Shown here one piece after another: positions 35,043 through 44,638 of a DNA stretch of 64,000 nt. Where the stretch lies: assembly GCF_021556485.1 (NCBI RefSeq), contig NZ_JAKGBW010000005.1, forward strand, positions 62,001 to 126,000. Direction: 5' to 3'. The notes beneath the pieces are model-generated. The model ran no database searches, was not told where the DNA came from, and was given only the letters and a program-made list of their open reading frames with translations. The translations under genes and the position numbers were made by a program. Within the stretch, counting starts at the first letter, position 1; each line of letters opens with the position of its first letter. This DNA comes from Oceanobacillus alkalisoli. Its GTDB lineage: Bacteria > Bacillota > Bacilli > Bacillales > Amphibacillaceae.

Positions 35043-35588
35043 ATTAAAACGTTAGAAACGGCTGAGAAGCCAATTGTCAAAAAAGAACTTCATTTTAGGA
35101 AACCGAACAAGGAAGATGGGGCAGCTGTTTGGGAACTGATTAAGCAGACTGGCAACCTCGATTTGAATTCTTCTTACAGCTATATTATGTGGTGTGAGAT
35201 TTTTTCCGAAACATCCATTGTAGCAATTGAAGAAAAGGGGTATGTTAGAAAGCCTGTTGCATTTGTATCTGGATTTATTCATCCAGATAATCCCGACACA
35301 CTATTTATTTGGCAGGTTGCTGTTCACGGGTCACAGCGCGGGCAAGGGTTGGCGACGCGAATGCTGAATCAGCTTTTAGAGCGCAAGTCTTGCGAGAAAA
35401 TTCGGTATATTGAAACTACTGTGACGACATCGAATACAGCTTCAAATAATCTATTTATTGGTCTTGCGAGGAAACATCAAGCCAATTATAAGATCAGTAA
35501 ATACTTTAACTCGGAAATTTTTCCAGAAGCAGAAGATGAAACGCATGAAGAAGAATGGCTATACAGAATTGGGCCTGTTAATAAATAA
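35043..35588 (+). CDS. ectA: Diaminobutyrate acetyltransferase, apparently with an ATT start
   Basis: GNAT-family enzyme acetylating L-2,4-diaminobutyrate, second step of ectoine synthesis. From ATT at 35043 the product is 181 residues, normal for EctA, with ELHFRKPNKEDGAAVWELI, NLDLNSSYSYIMWCEIFSE, FVSGFIHPDNPDTLFIWQVA and QRGQGLATRMLNQLL (acetyl-CoA loop). No ATG, GTG or TTG occurs between the in-frame TAA at 35010 and a TTG at 35163, which would delete 40 conserved residues. GGTGG lies about seven bases before the ATT. Either the rare start is used, or an ATG has mutated; expression is then expected to be low. First gene of ectABC. Confidence 0.88.
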   Translation: MKTLETAEKPIVKKELHFRKPNKEDGAAVWELIKQTGNLDLNSSYSYIMWCEIFSETSIVAIEEKGYVRKPVAFVSGFIHPDNPDTLFIWQVAVHGSQRGQGLATRMLNQLLERKSCEKIRYIETTVTTSNTASNNLFIGLARKHQANYKISKYFNSEIFPEAEDETHEEEWLYRIGPVNK

Positions 35589-35602
35589 AAAAATGATAAG
35601 GG

Positions 35603-36886
35603 ATGAGTAATTTGACAACAGCAGTAATGAATAACGAGAAAATGAAAACTTTTGAAGAATTGGAATCAGCAGTAAGGAGTTATAGCCGCGGCTGGCCGAC
35701 GGTTTTTGAAAAAGCGAAGGGCTATCGTTTATGGGATACAGATGGCAAGGAGTATATTGATTTCTTCGCTGGGGCAGGCGCATTGAATTATGGGCATAAC
35801 AACGACGTGATGCAAGATAAATTAATCGAGTACATACAGGATGATGGAATTCTGCATAGTCTCGATATGGGAACGACTCCACGAAAGAAGTTTCTTGAAA
35901 AGTTTCAGGAAACCATCCTTAAACCTCGAAACCTCGATTATAAAATTATGTTTCCAGGTCCAACCGGGACAAACACGGTAGAAAGCGCACTTAAAATTGC
36001 AAGAAAAGTAACCGGAAGAGAAACAGTCATCAGTTTTACAAACGCTTTCCACGGCATGACAATCGGGTCTCTATCCGTAACTGGTAATGCAACGAAGCGA
36101 AAAGGTGCGGGAATTCCGTTAAACCACTCGGTATCCATGCCGTTTGATCAATTTGTCGATGATCAAGATACGATTATTTATTTGGAAAGTTATTTAGAAG
36201 GAAGCAGTACAGGTGTTGATTTACCGGCTGCAATTATTCTAGAAACGGTTCAAGGGGAAGGTGGCATTAATGCTGCTCGAATGGAGTGGCTGAAAAGAAT
36301 CGAAGAAATCTGCAATCGCTTTGATATTTTATTGATTATTGATGATGTGCAGGCGGGTTGCGGAAGAACTGGAACATTCTTTAGCTTCGAACCAGCGGGC
36401 ATTAATCCAGATATCGTCTGCCTGTCCAAGTCAATTGGCGGAATCGGCCTGCCAATGGCGATTACATTGATTAAGCCGGAGCATGACCAGTGGACGCCAG
36501 GTGAACATAATGGAACATTCCGTGGCAACAACTTGGCATTTCTTGCAGCAACAGAAGCGCTAACCTACTGGGATACTGATGATTTTTCTGAAGATATTAA
36601 GGAGCGCGCAGACTTCTTGAAAGAGACTGCCGAATCCATCGTTGAAAAATATCCGGAATTAAATGGAGAAGCACGTGGACGAGGCTTGATGCAAGGGATA
36701 GCGGTGCATGTTGATGGTCTTGCGGAAGAAATCTGTTCTGAAGCATTTAAGCGTGGCCTAATCATTGAAACAGCAGGACCAAAAGATGAAGTGGTGAAAT
36801 TCCTTCCACCATTAATAATTGATGAGGAAGGATTAAGCAAAGGTTTAGAAATTCTCGAAGCTAGTATCAAGCATGTGCTTGCTTAA
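35603..36886 (+). CDS. ectB: Diaminobutyrate-2-oxoglutarate aminotransferase
   Basis: PLP enzyme forming L-2,4-diaminobutyrate from aspartate 4-semialdehyde, first step of ectoine synthesis; 427 residues. [53 protein letters not shown] and the Lys in [13 protein letters not shown] are intact. It begins 14 nt after ectA. The ATG at 35603 has AAGGG directly against it; TTG at 35612 has better spacing from the same site, so the true start may be nine bases later. The enzyme runs opposite to the candidate diaminobutyrate aminotransferase encoded at 13.8 kb. Confidence 0.95.
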   Translation: MSNLTTAVMNNEKMKTFEELESAVRSYSRGWPTVFEKAKGYRLWDTDGKEYIDFFAGAGALNYGHNNDVMQDKLIEYIQDDGILHSLDMGTTPRKKFLEKFQETILKPRNLDYKIMFPGPTGTNTVESALKIARKVTGRETVISFTNAFHGMTIGSLSVTGNATKRKGAGIPLNHSVSMPFDQFVDDQDTIIYLESYLEGSSTGVDLPAAIILETVQGEGGINAARMEWLKRIEEICNRFDILLIIDDVQAGCGRTGTFFSFEPAGINPDIVCLSKSIGGIGLPMAITLIKPEHDQWTPGEHNGTFRGNNLAFLAATEALTYWDTDDFSEDIKERADFLKETAESIVEKYPELNGEARGRGLMQGIAVHVDGLAEEICSEAFKRGLIIETAGPKDEVVKFLPPLIIDEEGLSKGLEILEASIKHVLA

Positions 36887-36931
36887 ATTAAAATAAACGA
36901 TACAAAAGCAGACGCAAAAGGAGAGGTAAAC

Positions 36932-37333
36932 ATGATTGTAAAATCACTTGAAGATATTGTAGGCACGAAAGACGACGTAGCAGATGGGAATTGGAGAAGC
37001 CGCAGATTCGTTTCCGCACATGATAGATTAGGATTCAGTGTGAATGATACGGTAATTAAAGGCGGTACGAAAAACTATTTCTGGTATAAAAACCATATCG
37101 AAGCTGTCTATGTCATTGAAGGCGAAGGAGAAATCGAGCAGATCGAAACCGGTAAAGTATGGCAGCTGAAACCAGGTACCATTTACGTACTGAATGAAAA
37201 TGATAAACATGAAGTTCGAACAAAAACGGATATGCGCATGGTTTGCGTATTCAATCCGCCGCTTGTCGGTACAGAGACGCATGATGAAGATGGAATTTAT
37301 CCTGTATTGACATTGGAAGAGGTTCAGGAATAA
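36932..37333 (+). CDS. ectC: L-ectoine synthase
   Basis: Cupin-fold cyclase closing N-acetyl-diaminobutyrate to ectoine; 133 residues, the usual length. MIVKSLEDIVGT at the start, NYFWYKNHIEAVYVIEGEGE (metal/substrate region) and KPGTIYVLNENDKHE are conserved. AAGGAGAGG precedes the ATG. It ends the ectABC operon and no ectD hydroxylase follows, so the product should be ectoine rather than hydroxyectoine unless ectD is elsewhere. A terminator lies 21 nt downstream. Confidence 0.96.
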   Translation: MIVKSLEDIVGTKDDVADGNWRSRRFVSAHDRLGFSVNDTVIKGGTKNYFWYKNHIEAVYVIEGEGEIEQIETGKVWQLKPGTIYVLNENDKHEVRTKTDMRMVCVFNPPLVGTETHDEDGIYPVLTLEEVQE

Positions 37334-37353
37334 CGACTATAATAAATATAGAA

Positions 37354-37392
37354 GGAAGGGTTACAGCATTTAGCTGTGGCTCTTCCTTTTTT
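37354..37392 (+). terminator. Terminator of ectABC
   Basis: GGAAG with inner ACAGC pairs with GCTGT and CTTCC around ATTTA, with a small internal loop, followed by TTTTTT. Confidence 0.85.
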
Positions 37393-37437
37393 GGGTTATA
37401 TAGGAAACTATAAAAATAAAAATGCAGGGGATAACTT

Positions 37438-37705
37438 GCATATCCAGGGCTAGCCACGTCCGGCTCCAGCGCCCAGCAACTAGCAGATCTTTTGGTGGGG
37501 CGAGCAGTGCGCAGTCCCAAACTTCACACTCCTCCAATCGATAAAGAAGACTTGCCGAGCGGTCTTTGTAAGGCTGAGTCGCCCTTATACCCAAGTAGTG
37601 AAAGTCAACATCAACTCACTATCGTCGCCTGAGTTTCCTTTATCTCATTACGGAGTGCTCTAGTTTGTACGTTGCTAAACGGGCGCTTGCGCCTTTGTTC
37701 TTATA
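37438..37705. repeat. Candidate dispersed intergenic repeat
   Basis: A non-coding block of higher GC than its surroundings, with GTCCGGCTCCAGCGCCCAGC at one end and the small hairpin GGGCGCTTGCGCC near the other. Similar blocks are common between genes in Bacillaceae genomes as I recall them. Only one copy lies in this window, so repetition is not shown here. Confidence 0.4.
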
Positions 37706-37940
37706 AATAAAAAGTGCCCTACCGGCTCTCTCAACCTCTATCTATTGATGTTCAACCAATAAATAGTGGGGGGAGTTAATAGTAGAGTACCGGCAAGACA
37801 CGAGCTTAAGTATAACAGATTAAGTAAATAAATGGAAATTAGAATGTGGGGTAATTTTGGGGTGATGGAATTGGTAGAAAAAAAGAGTAGTATTTTGGAT
37901 TTCTAATTTCTTAAAATGCAAATAATTCTTCCATCCTCTA

Positions 37941-37990
37941 TTGACATTATAAAAATTATCTGTACTATTGAACTTAATTAAATTAATTAA
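37941..37990 (+). promoter_or_regulatory. Promoter and AT-rich operator of the decayed lac transporter operon
   Basis: TTGACA (37941), a 16-base spacer and TACTAT (37963). Directly downstream lies ACTTAATTAAATTAATTAA at 37972-37990, which is near-palindromic. The identical 19 bases occur in reverse at 44515-44533 upstream of galK. Confidence 0.55.
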
Positions 37991-38030
37991 GAAATATTTG
38001 AGCAAGAAAAATTACTTCTTTTCTCTGTTT

Positions 38031-38044
38031 GGAAAGCGTTCACT
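38031..38044 (+). promoter_or_regulatory. cre-like CcpA site
   Basis: GGAAAGCGTTCACT matches 12 of 14 cre positions and lies between the promoter and the remnant of the binding-protein gene. Confidence 0.5.
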
Positions 38045-38050
38045 AATACG

Positions 38051-38552
38051 ATGTCTAGATTAGAAGAAATCGCGGTGGGGAAGTGGATGACACCGAGTAT
38101 TAAAGCGGAGGAGTCACAAGCTGGAAAGTGGACGGTTGTACCGATTCCGCGATTGCCGGTTGACGGTGCAGTGAATGCTTCCAACCAAGGTGGAAGTTCA
38201 TTCTATGTATTAAATATTCCCGGGAAAGAAAAGGCTGCGGAATTTTTGACAAGTACCTTTGGTTCTAATGTTGATCTTTATCAAGACTTAGTTACAGATA
38301 TAGGTGCAATCGGTACATATATACCTGCGTTAGATGAAGAAGCATTCAATCAACCTGATGACTTCTTTGGAGGTCAAAAAATCGTTTCGGATTTTCACGT
38401 GGATGGAAGAAATCCCGAGTGTGAACTATGGAATGCATACGTACGCGATTATGGATATATTGATTGGTGAATTACAGAAATATAAAAGCGGCAAGGGTCT
38501 AGAGGAGGCTCTAGATGATGCGCAGAAACAAGCTGAAGGACGATTAAATTAA
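38051..38552 (+). pseudogene. Sugar ABC transporter binding protein, C-terminal remnant
   Basis: The frame reads LEEIAVGKWMTPSIKAEES, KWTVVPIPRLPVDGAVNASN and FYVLNIPGKEKAAEFLTSTF, the C-terminal lobe of a family 1 (maltose/lactose-type) binding protein. Near 38394 the frame changes and the last residues, WMEEIPSVNYGMHTYAIMD to AQKQAEGRLN, lie in another frame ending at 38552. The N-terminal two thirds, with the signal peptide, are gone and the promoter region now abuts this piece. It belongs to the lac/gal uptake operon by position. Confidence 0.8.
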
Positions 38553-38649
38553 ATCTATTTAATTATGGTCTTGGGTATTTCCAGCTTTTTTAGAAGAACC
38601 CTTCTGTGCTCAAAACTTTATTTAAACATCAATGTTTGGAGTGGTCAAC

Positions 38650-39519
38650 ATGAAGCCTATAAATAGTAAAAGCTTAATAGGTTGGGGATTTATCCTATTA
38701 GCAACCATTTTCATCACGTTATTTTATTTTTATCCGATGATATCAAGCACTGATTCTATCGTTCCGCTCCGGGATGGGGGTCAATCTTGAATCGGTTGAT
38801 ATTACCCAAGGAAGCTTATTACCAGGCACACATATTTTTGAAAATATAAGGAATCTCTTTGAAAACTATAATGTTGGTTCTGCATTGTTTAATTCATTTT
38901 TTATTGCTATCATTGCTACAGTGCTATGTTTAGTAATCTCTTCTCTAGCAGGTTATGGTTTTGAAATCTACCGAAGTAAAGGAAAAGATATTGTGTTTAA
39001 TATTCTGCTCCTTTCGATGATGATACCGTTTGCAGCTTTGATGGTTCCGTTATTCCGCTTCTTTGGGAATGTTTCTCAAGCAATTCCCGCTATTGGTGTG
39101 GATACGCTGTATGCCGTTATTTTGCCATATGTAACGACTGCATTTTTTGTCTTCTTCTTCAGACAGAATACGAAGATGTTTACGAGAGATTTAATCGAAG
39201 CAGGCAGAATTGATGGTTTGAGTGAGCTTGGCATCTTCTTTAGAATTTATATGCCGTCGATGAAAAATACATTAGCAGCTGCTGGGATTATTTCATTTAT
39301 GAACAACTGGAATAATTATTTATGGCCGCTCGTTATGTTACAGTCGTCTGATGTTCAAACTATCCCGCTTTTAATTTTTCTAATTTAGGTTCAGGCTATA
39401 CACCGGATTATGGCGTGATCTATACGGCGATTGTAATTGGCACGATTCCAACTGCATTAGTGTTCTTCTTCTTACAGAAATACTTTGTCGAAGGTATGAC
39501 AGGATCGGTGAAAGGATAA
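38650..39519 (+). pseudogene. Sugar ABC permease fusion remnant (MalF/LacF start joined to MalG/LacG)
   Basis: ATG at 38650 opens MKPINSKSLIGWGFILLATI, the first helix of a LacF/MalF-type permease. After a frame change near 38760 the sequence GMGVNLES runs into most of a LacG/MalG-type permease: NVGSALFNSFFIAIIATVLC, and EAGRIDGLSELGIFFRIYMP, the EAA loop. A second frameshift near 39378 precedes SNLGSGYTPDYGVIYTAIVI and the end at 39519. Most of the first permease is deleted. The transporter cannot be functional. Confidence 0.82.
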
Positions 39520-39556
39520 GCCAAGCATTATTAAATGAGATAAATGGGGGATTTGC

Positions 39557-40732
39557 ATGGAACGTGGTTCATTTCAATTAATGAAATCAGTCAATAAATC
39601 TCTTGTATTGAATAAGATACGAACGTCAGAACCAATATCGCGTGCGCAAATTGCAAAGGATACAAAACTAACACCCCCAACAGTGAGCAGTATTGTGAAG
39701 GAACTGTTGAAGGATGGGGTGGTTCGAGAGAGTGAGCTCGGTGAGTCCAGCGGTGGCCGGAAACCGAAGATGCTTCATATTAATAGTAAAGCCTTCTATG
39801 TGATCGGAATGGATGCTGGTCCGGAAACGGTGGATTGCGCGTTAACCGATTTGACAGGGAAAATCTTACAGCGAACACCATCCGAGGATTTAACAAAAAC
39901 ATTAACGAATGAGAAGTTTCTTGCTATATTAACAGAGAAAATTGAGACGATTATTGCTTCTACGGACATCGATCATGAAAAAATTATCGGGATCGGTATT
40001 GCAATGCACGGGGTAGTGGATGTTGAATCTGGAACATCTTTGATTGCTCCCAACTTGAATTTAACAGATATTCCGATTAAAGCTACATTGGAAGAAGCGT
40101 TTGATTTAACCGTACGGGTGGAAAACGATGCTCGCGCCATGGCTCTTGGGGAGTCATGGTTCGGTGGAAACAGTGACGCGGGCAGTATGGTTGCTGTGAA
40201 CTTTGGTAGCGGTGTCGGCGCAGGTATTGTTATCAATGGTGAGTTATATCACGGGGCTCAAGATATCGCCGGGGAATTTGGTCATATGACGATTGATCTC
40301 CACGGAGAGATATGTGAATGTGGCAATCCTGGCTGTCTGCAGACATTTGCTAGCGGGGAAGCACTTGCCGAACGCTATAAAAGACAAGTGAGTTCGGAAA
40401 AAGATTTGAACGGAGAAGAAATTTATGAACTCGCGAAAAATGGTGAAAAGCAGGCTATTCAATTTTTGCAGGAAACCGGTGAAATCATTGGGATCGGTTT
40501 AACGAATCTTATTCATTTAGTGAACCCGAGCCGAATTGTCCTCGGTGGCGGGGTCATGAAGAGTCAGGAATTCATTTTCCCAGAAATTGACAAAATGATC
40601 GAACAGCGGGCATTGACAAAAGAAGCGAAGAAAACGGAAGTAAGTGTCTCGCGACTCGGAGATGATGCAACATTGCTCGGGGCCGTTTCGCTGCTTTTAG
40701 TGGAATTATTCGCTCCAGATCGCAAGAAATAA
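39557..40732 (+). CDS. ROK-family transcriptional regulator (lac/gal locus)
   Basis: A 391-residue NagC/XylR-type repressor. The N-terminal winged helix reads EPISRAQIAKDTKLTPPTVS. The ROK domain has ESSGGRKPKMLHINSKAF, GIGIAMHGVVD, ENDARAMALGESWFGGN and the zinc motif CECGNPGCLQTFASGE. The ATG follows GGGGGATTTGC. It sits between the wrecked lac transporter and the convergent galKET operon, both of which carry the same 19-bp AT-rich motif in their control regions, so this protein probably binds there (inference). The effector may be galactose, lactose or a derivative. Confidence 0.9.
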   Translation: MERGSFQLMKSVNKSLVLNKIRTSEPISRAQIAKDTKLTPPTVSSIVKELLKDGVVRESELGESSGGRKPKMLHINSKAFYVIGMDAGPETVDCALTDLTGKILQRTPSEDLTKTLTNEKFLAILTEKIETIIASTDIDHEKIIGIGIAMHGVVDVESGTSLIAPNLNLTDIPIKATLEEAFDLTVRVENDARAMALGESWFGGNSDAGSMVAVNFGSGVGAGIVINGELYHGAQDIAGEFGHMTIDLHGEICECGNPGCLQTFASGEALAERYKRQVSSEKDLNGEEIYELAKNGEKQAIQFLQETGEIIGIGLTNLIHLVNPSRIVLGGGVMKSQEFIFPEIDKMIEQRALTKEAKKTEVSVSRLGDDATLLGAVSLLLVELFAPDRKK

Positions 40733-40770
40733 AAAAGCAGTTAATCCTAGTGAGGGGTTAACTGCTTTTT
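40732..40770. terminator. Bidirectional terminator between the ROK gene and galT
   Basis: AAAAAGCAGTTAA and TTAACTGCTTTTT make a perfect 13-bp stem with A and T runs for both directions. Confidence 0.92.
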
Positions 40771-40778
40771 TATTGTCT

Positions 40779-42257
40779 TTATTTATTCAGCGTTTCAATA
40801 AAACGTTCAAATGCTGGCTGGTCTTTCAACACTCCTGCATCTTCTAATATTCGAGCAAATTTTTGTCCGAGCTCTTGGTGGATAATTTCTTCAGCTTCTT
40901 TTTCATTTGCAACTTGTGGATATTTTTCCTTCAATTGTTCTGCCCATGTGTGGTGATGGGTAGCTATATTACATGATTTTCCTTGTAAATTCTCTTGAAT
41001 CGCTTGTAATTCATCTTTTAATCGGGGAGGTAAAACTGCGAGTCCCATTACTTCGATTAGCCCGATATTCTCCTTCTTAATATGTTGTACATCAGCATGC
41101 GGATGGAAAATTCCGAGTGGGTGTTCCTTCGATGTTCGGTTATTACGCAAGACAAGATTCAGTTCGAATTTTCCATCACGATACTTCGCAATTGGTGTAA
41201 CTGTATTATGTGGTGTATCGTCTGTGAATGCCAGGATATTGGCATCTGGATCGAAATAATTGCGCCACGTTTGGAGGACATGGTCCGCAGCCTGAACAAG
41301 GCTATCTAGCTCTTCTCCTTTTAATCGAATAACCGACATCGGCCATTTCACGACAGCTGCAGTGACTTCAGGGAAATCCTTCAAGTGAAAAGTAAAGGCA
41401 TCTTCTGCTTTCATCATGGAAAATTCATATCTGCCAGCCTGATAGTGATCATGACTTAAAATCGATCCACCGACAATTGGCAAATCCGCATTGGAACCGA
41501 TGAAATAATGCGGGAACTTCTCTGTAAATGTAAGCAATCGTTTGAAGGCATCGCGATCAATTTTCATGTCTCGATGTTCCTCAGAAAGTAGAATGCTATG
41601 CTCGTTATAATAAACATATGGAGAATACTGTAAATACCAGTTTTCACCTAATAGCGGAACTTGAATAATCCGGTGGTTCGCCCGAGCAGGATATCCTGTC
41701 CTCCCTGTATAACCTTCGTTCTCTACACAGAGCAGGCATTTTGGATAATTCCCGGTCTGTTTCATTTCCCGCTCCCGTTTAATTTGCTCCGGATCTTTTT
41801 CCGGCTTGGATAGATTAATGGTAATATCCATTTCACCATACGTTGTTTCTGCTTGAAAGGAAATGTTTTTCTTGATGCGATTCATTTGGATATAGTTGCT
41901 GTTCTTGCTTAAATTGTAAAAATAGTCAGTTGCTGCTGTTGGTGATGCTTCATATTTTTGCTGGAATGTATGATTAATTACGGATGGCCTTGCGACAAAG
42001 CAGTTCATGATATTCGCTGCCAAAATCTCCTTTTCATCGAAGACATTTTCAATTACACCATGTCGGGTTGCATAGATAATGATGTTACCCAGAATGTTCG
42101 GGATTGTATCTATAGTTGGATTATCTATCGTCTCCGGGTAGGAATCTAATCCTAATAGATGGATGACTTGATTTCGGACGTAGTGGAGATCTGCCGCTTC
42201 AATTAGATCTATTTTTAATGCTTGTTCGATTAGTCCTTCAATATGGTTATAAATCAT
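40779..42257 (-). CDS. galT: Galactose-1-phosphate uridylyltransferase (Firmicutes type)
   Basis: Leloir pathway enzyme exchanging UDP between glucose and galactose 1-phosphates; 492 residues, the long GalT form of Bacillota. Motifs include YPKCLLCVENEGYTGRTGYP, GSILSHDHYQAGRYEFSM (active-site His pair region) and LGIFHPHADVQHIKKENIG. The ATG at 42257 (MIYNHIEGLIEQAL) is chosen; the longer frame would run into galE. It starts two bases after the galE stop, so it is the last gene of galK-galE-galT. Confidence 0.94.
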   Translation of the reverse strand: MIYNHIEGLIEQALKIDLIEAADLHYVRNQVIHLLGLDSYPETIDNPTIDTIPNILGNIIIYATRHGVIENVFDEKEILAANIMNCFVARPSVINHTFQQKYEASPTAATDYFYNLSKNSNYIQMNRIKKNISFQAETTYGEMDITINLSKPEKDPEQIKREREMKQTGNYPKCLLCVENEGYTGRTGYPARANHRIIQVPLLGENWYLQYSPYVYYNEHSILLSEEHRDMKIDRDAFKRLLTFTEKFPHYFIGSNADLPIVGGSILSHDHYQAGRYEFSMMKAEDAFTFHLKDFPEVTAAVVKWPMSVIRLKGEELDSLVQAADHVLQTWRNYFDPDANILAFTDDTPHNTVTPIAKYRDGKFELNLVLRNNRTSKEHPLGIFHPHADVQHIKKENIGLIEVMGLAVLPPRLKDELQAIQENLQGKSCNIATHHHTWAEQLKEKYPQVANEKEAEEIIHQELGQKFARILEDAGVLKDQPAFERFIETLNK

Positions 42258-42259
42258 GG

Positions 42260-43255
42260 CTACTCTTCCTTTCCGTATCCACTCGGATGTGTGATATGCC
42301 AGTTCCAAGCATCTTCAAAGATTTTCGTAATGGATGTTCGGGACGGGTTCCAGCCGAGAATACGTCTCGCTTTATCTGAACTAGCTACCAACGTGCTTGG
42401 ATCTCCTGCACGCCTTTTCCCGATTTTCGCAGGTATTTCTTTACTGGTTACGTTTCGCGCCGTCTCAATCATTTCTTTTACGGAAAATCCATTACTGCTT
42501 CCGAGGTTGAAGACATCGCTTTTTCCGCCATTACTCAAATAGCTTAAAGCGAGTAGATGAGCAGCAATCAAATCTTCCACATGGACATAATCGCGAATGC
42601 ACGTGCCGTCTGGTGTATCGTAATCGTCACCGAAAATGGTGATGTATTCTCGCTGATTCAATGCCGTTTGTAAAATAATCGGGACGAGATGTGTTTCCGG
42701 ACGGTGATCTTCACCGATTTCCGCATTCTCTCTTGCGCCGGCGACATTGAAATAGCGTAAGGAAACATAAGTGATCCCGTGGGCTTGTTCCGTCCATTTC
42801 ATCATTTTTTCCATTGTAAGTTTTGTTTCTCCGTACGTGTTTGTTGGATTTGTAGGCATCGTTTCTGTAATCGGTACGGATTCTGGTTCACCATACGTCG
42901 CGGCGGTGGAAGAAAAGACGATATGTTTCACATCCGCTTCCGCCATCGCCTGCAGTAATACTTGTGTGCCATACACGTTATTGTCAAAATATTGGAGTGG
43001 TTTTTCCATCGATTCTCCAACAAGGGAATGGGCAGCGAAATGAATGACCGCATCGATTTCTTCCTTTGCAAAGATGGAGCGAAGAAATTCAAGATCTCGC
43101 AAATCCCCTTCATAAAATGTCGCTTCTGAATGCACTGCATTTTTGTGACCGGTCGTTAAGTTATCAATAACAACTACCTGTTCCCCCTGATCAATTAATT
43201 GATAAACAGCATGGGAGCCGATATAACCGGCCCCACCTAAAACTAAAACACTCAT
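42260..43255 (-). CDS. galE: UDP-glucose 4-epimerase
   Basis: NAD-dependent short-chain dehydrogenase-type epimerase of 331 residues. [19 protein letters not shown] is the NAD-binding loop, [15 protein letters not shown] and YGETK give the catalytic Ser/Thr-Tyr-Lys set, and [10 protein letters not shown] and [14 protein letters not shown] are family signatures. It overlaps the galK stop by four bases (ATGA). Length and motifs are normal. Confidence 0.96.
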   Translation of the reverse strand: MSVLVLGGAGYIGSHAVYQLIDQGEQVVVIDNLTTGHKNAVHSEATFYEGDLRDLEFLRSIFAKEEIDAVIHFAAHSLVGESMEKPLQYFDNNVYGTQVLLQAMAEADVKHIVFSSTAATYGEPESVPITETMPTNPTNTYGETKLTMEKMMKWTEQAHGITYVSLRYFNVAGARENAEIGEDHRPETHLVPIILQTALNQREYITIFGDDYDTPDGTCIRDYVHVEDLIAAHLLALSYLSNGGKSDVFNLGSSNGFSVKEMIETARNVTSKEIPAKIGKRRAGDPSTLVASSDKARRILGWNPSRTSITKIFEDAWNWHITHPSGYGKEE

Positions 43256-44439
43256 CGTTTTGCTCCTTTCATAATTTCTTTCGCTCCATCCCCAATTGTT
43301 GCGGTGTAGAATGTAGCTTCATAGCCTAGCTTTTCTTGATAGACTGCATTGATATATTCTTTGGCTTCCTCTGTTTTATCTTTTTCAATGATTGCAATCG
43401 CACATCCGCCAAATCCAGCGCCTACCATTCGTGCACCTAGCACACCATCAACTTCCCAAGCAGTTTCCGTAATGGTGTCGAGCTCTCGTCCGGTTACTTC
43501 ATAATCATCACGCAAGGAGAGATGGGATTCATTTAACAATTTTGCAAAAGCATCTAAGTTTTCTTGCTGTAGTTGATTGAACGCCTCTAAGGTGCGAGCG
43601 TTTTCATAAACGACATGTTTAGCCCGTCTTTGGTTCGTTGAATTGGTAATTGCCTGTTTGTTCTCTTCAAATTGTTCTGGTGTTAATTCCCCTAAACTGT
43701 GGATTTCTAATTTGTTCTGTAAATCATGTAAAGCAGCCTCACATTCAGCACGTCGTTCATTGTACTTGGAGTCGGCCAATTTTCGTTCTTTGTTCGTGTT
43801 CATAATCATGATTACATGGTCGGCTAAATGTAATGGGGCATAATTATACTCCAATGTGTCACAATTTAATAGAATTGCATGATTTTGCTTGCCCATTCCA
43901 ACGGCAAATTGGTCCATAATGCCACTGTTGACGGCAATATACCGGTTTTCTACTTTTTGTCCAAGTTTAATTAGTTCTAGACGGTTAATTTCTTTTTCGT
44001 ATAACCCTTCCACCAACACACCGGTTACAAGTTCAATCGAGGCGGAAGAAGAAAGACCGGCTCCGTTTGGAATATTTCCGTAGTAAAGAATGTCAGCACC
44101 AGTCGAAATGTCGAATCCAGCTTCGATTAAGTAGAGAAAGATCCCCTTTGGATAGTTCGCCCAGTCATGTTTTTCTTGAAACTCCAAATTTTTCAAGTCG
44201 CATTCGATGATTCCTATTTTAGGAAAATTCATCGAGTAAAAGCGTAATTTCTGGTCATCGCGTTTCGCTCCAAGCGAATAGGTGCCATAGGAAATGGAGG
44301 CAGGGAAGACATGGCCGCCATTATAATCGGTGTGTTCTCCAATTAAATTGATCCGTCCCGGAGCGAAGAACATTCTTGGTATTTTTTTAGTATGAAACGT
44401 ATGTTGAAAATCGCGTATTAAATTTTCCGCTGTTTTCAT
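43252..44439 (-). CDS. galK: Galactokinase
   Basis: GHMP kinase phosphorylating galactose; 395 residues. [20 protein letters not shown] is the galactokinase signature, [18 protein letters not shown] the ATP loop, and [17 protein letters not shown] the third GHMP motif. AGGAGGG precedes the ATG at 44439; the longer frame to 44493 reads through the leader. First gene of galKET; an AT-rich operator-like region lies upstream, shared with the lacZ remnant that diverges from it. Confidence 0.96.
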   Translation of the reverse strand: MKTAENLIRDFQHTFHTKKIPRMFFAPGRINLIGEHTDYNGGHVFPASISYGTYSLGAKRDDQKLRFYSMNFPKIGIIECDLKNLEFQEKHDWANYPKGIFLYLIEAGFDISTGADILYYGNIPNGAGLSSSASIELVTGVLVEGLYEKEINRLELIKLGQKVENRYIAVNSGIMDQFAVGMGKQNHAILLNCDTLEYNYAPLHLADHVIMIMNTNKERKLADSKYNERRAECEAALHDLQNKLEIHSLGELTPEQFEENKQAITNSTNQRRAKHVVYENARTLEAFNQLQQENLDAFAKLLNESHLSLRDDYEVTGRELDTITETAWEVDGVLGARMVGAGFGGCAIAIIEKDKTEEAKEYINAVYQEKLGYEATFYTATIGDGAKEIMKGAKR

Positions 44440-44514
44440 TTTACCCTCCTGCAATTTTAAAAGTATTGATAATTCATTTGATTGATAGTACAATAGTTAT
44501 TACAATTAACTTTA

Positions 44515-44548
44515 TTAATTAATTTAATTAAGTAAACCTTAGTTTACT
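44515..44548. promoter_or_regulatory. Operator region between galK and the lacZ remnant
   Basis: The minus strand carries ACTTAATTAAATTAATTAA (44533-44515), identical to the motif at the lac transporter promoter. It overlaps by three bases the perfect inverted repeat AGTAAAC-CTTA-GTTTACT (44531-44548). Confidence 0.55.
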
Positions 44549-44638
44549 ATTATTCTTTTCGTAACGCAACAGGGCAGAGAATAAAAAAACAAAATGTAGG
44601 CGTTATCATGATGTGAAAAATTTTATTTGGAGGTTATT

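Noticed and set aside
37340-37600. Antisense open frames after ectC
   Set aside because: They lie in the terminator and the non-coding GC-rich block and overlap each other in different frames.
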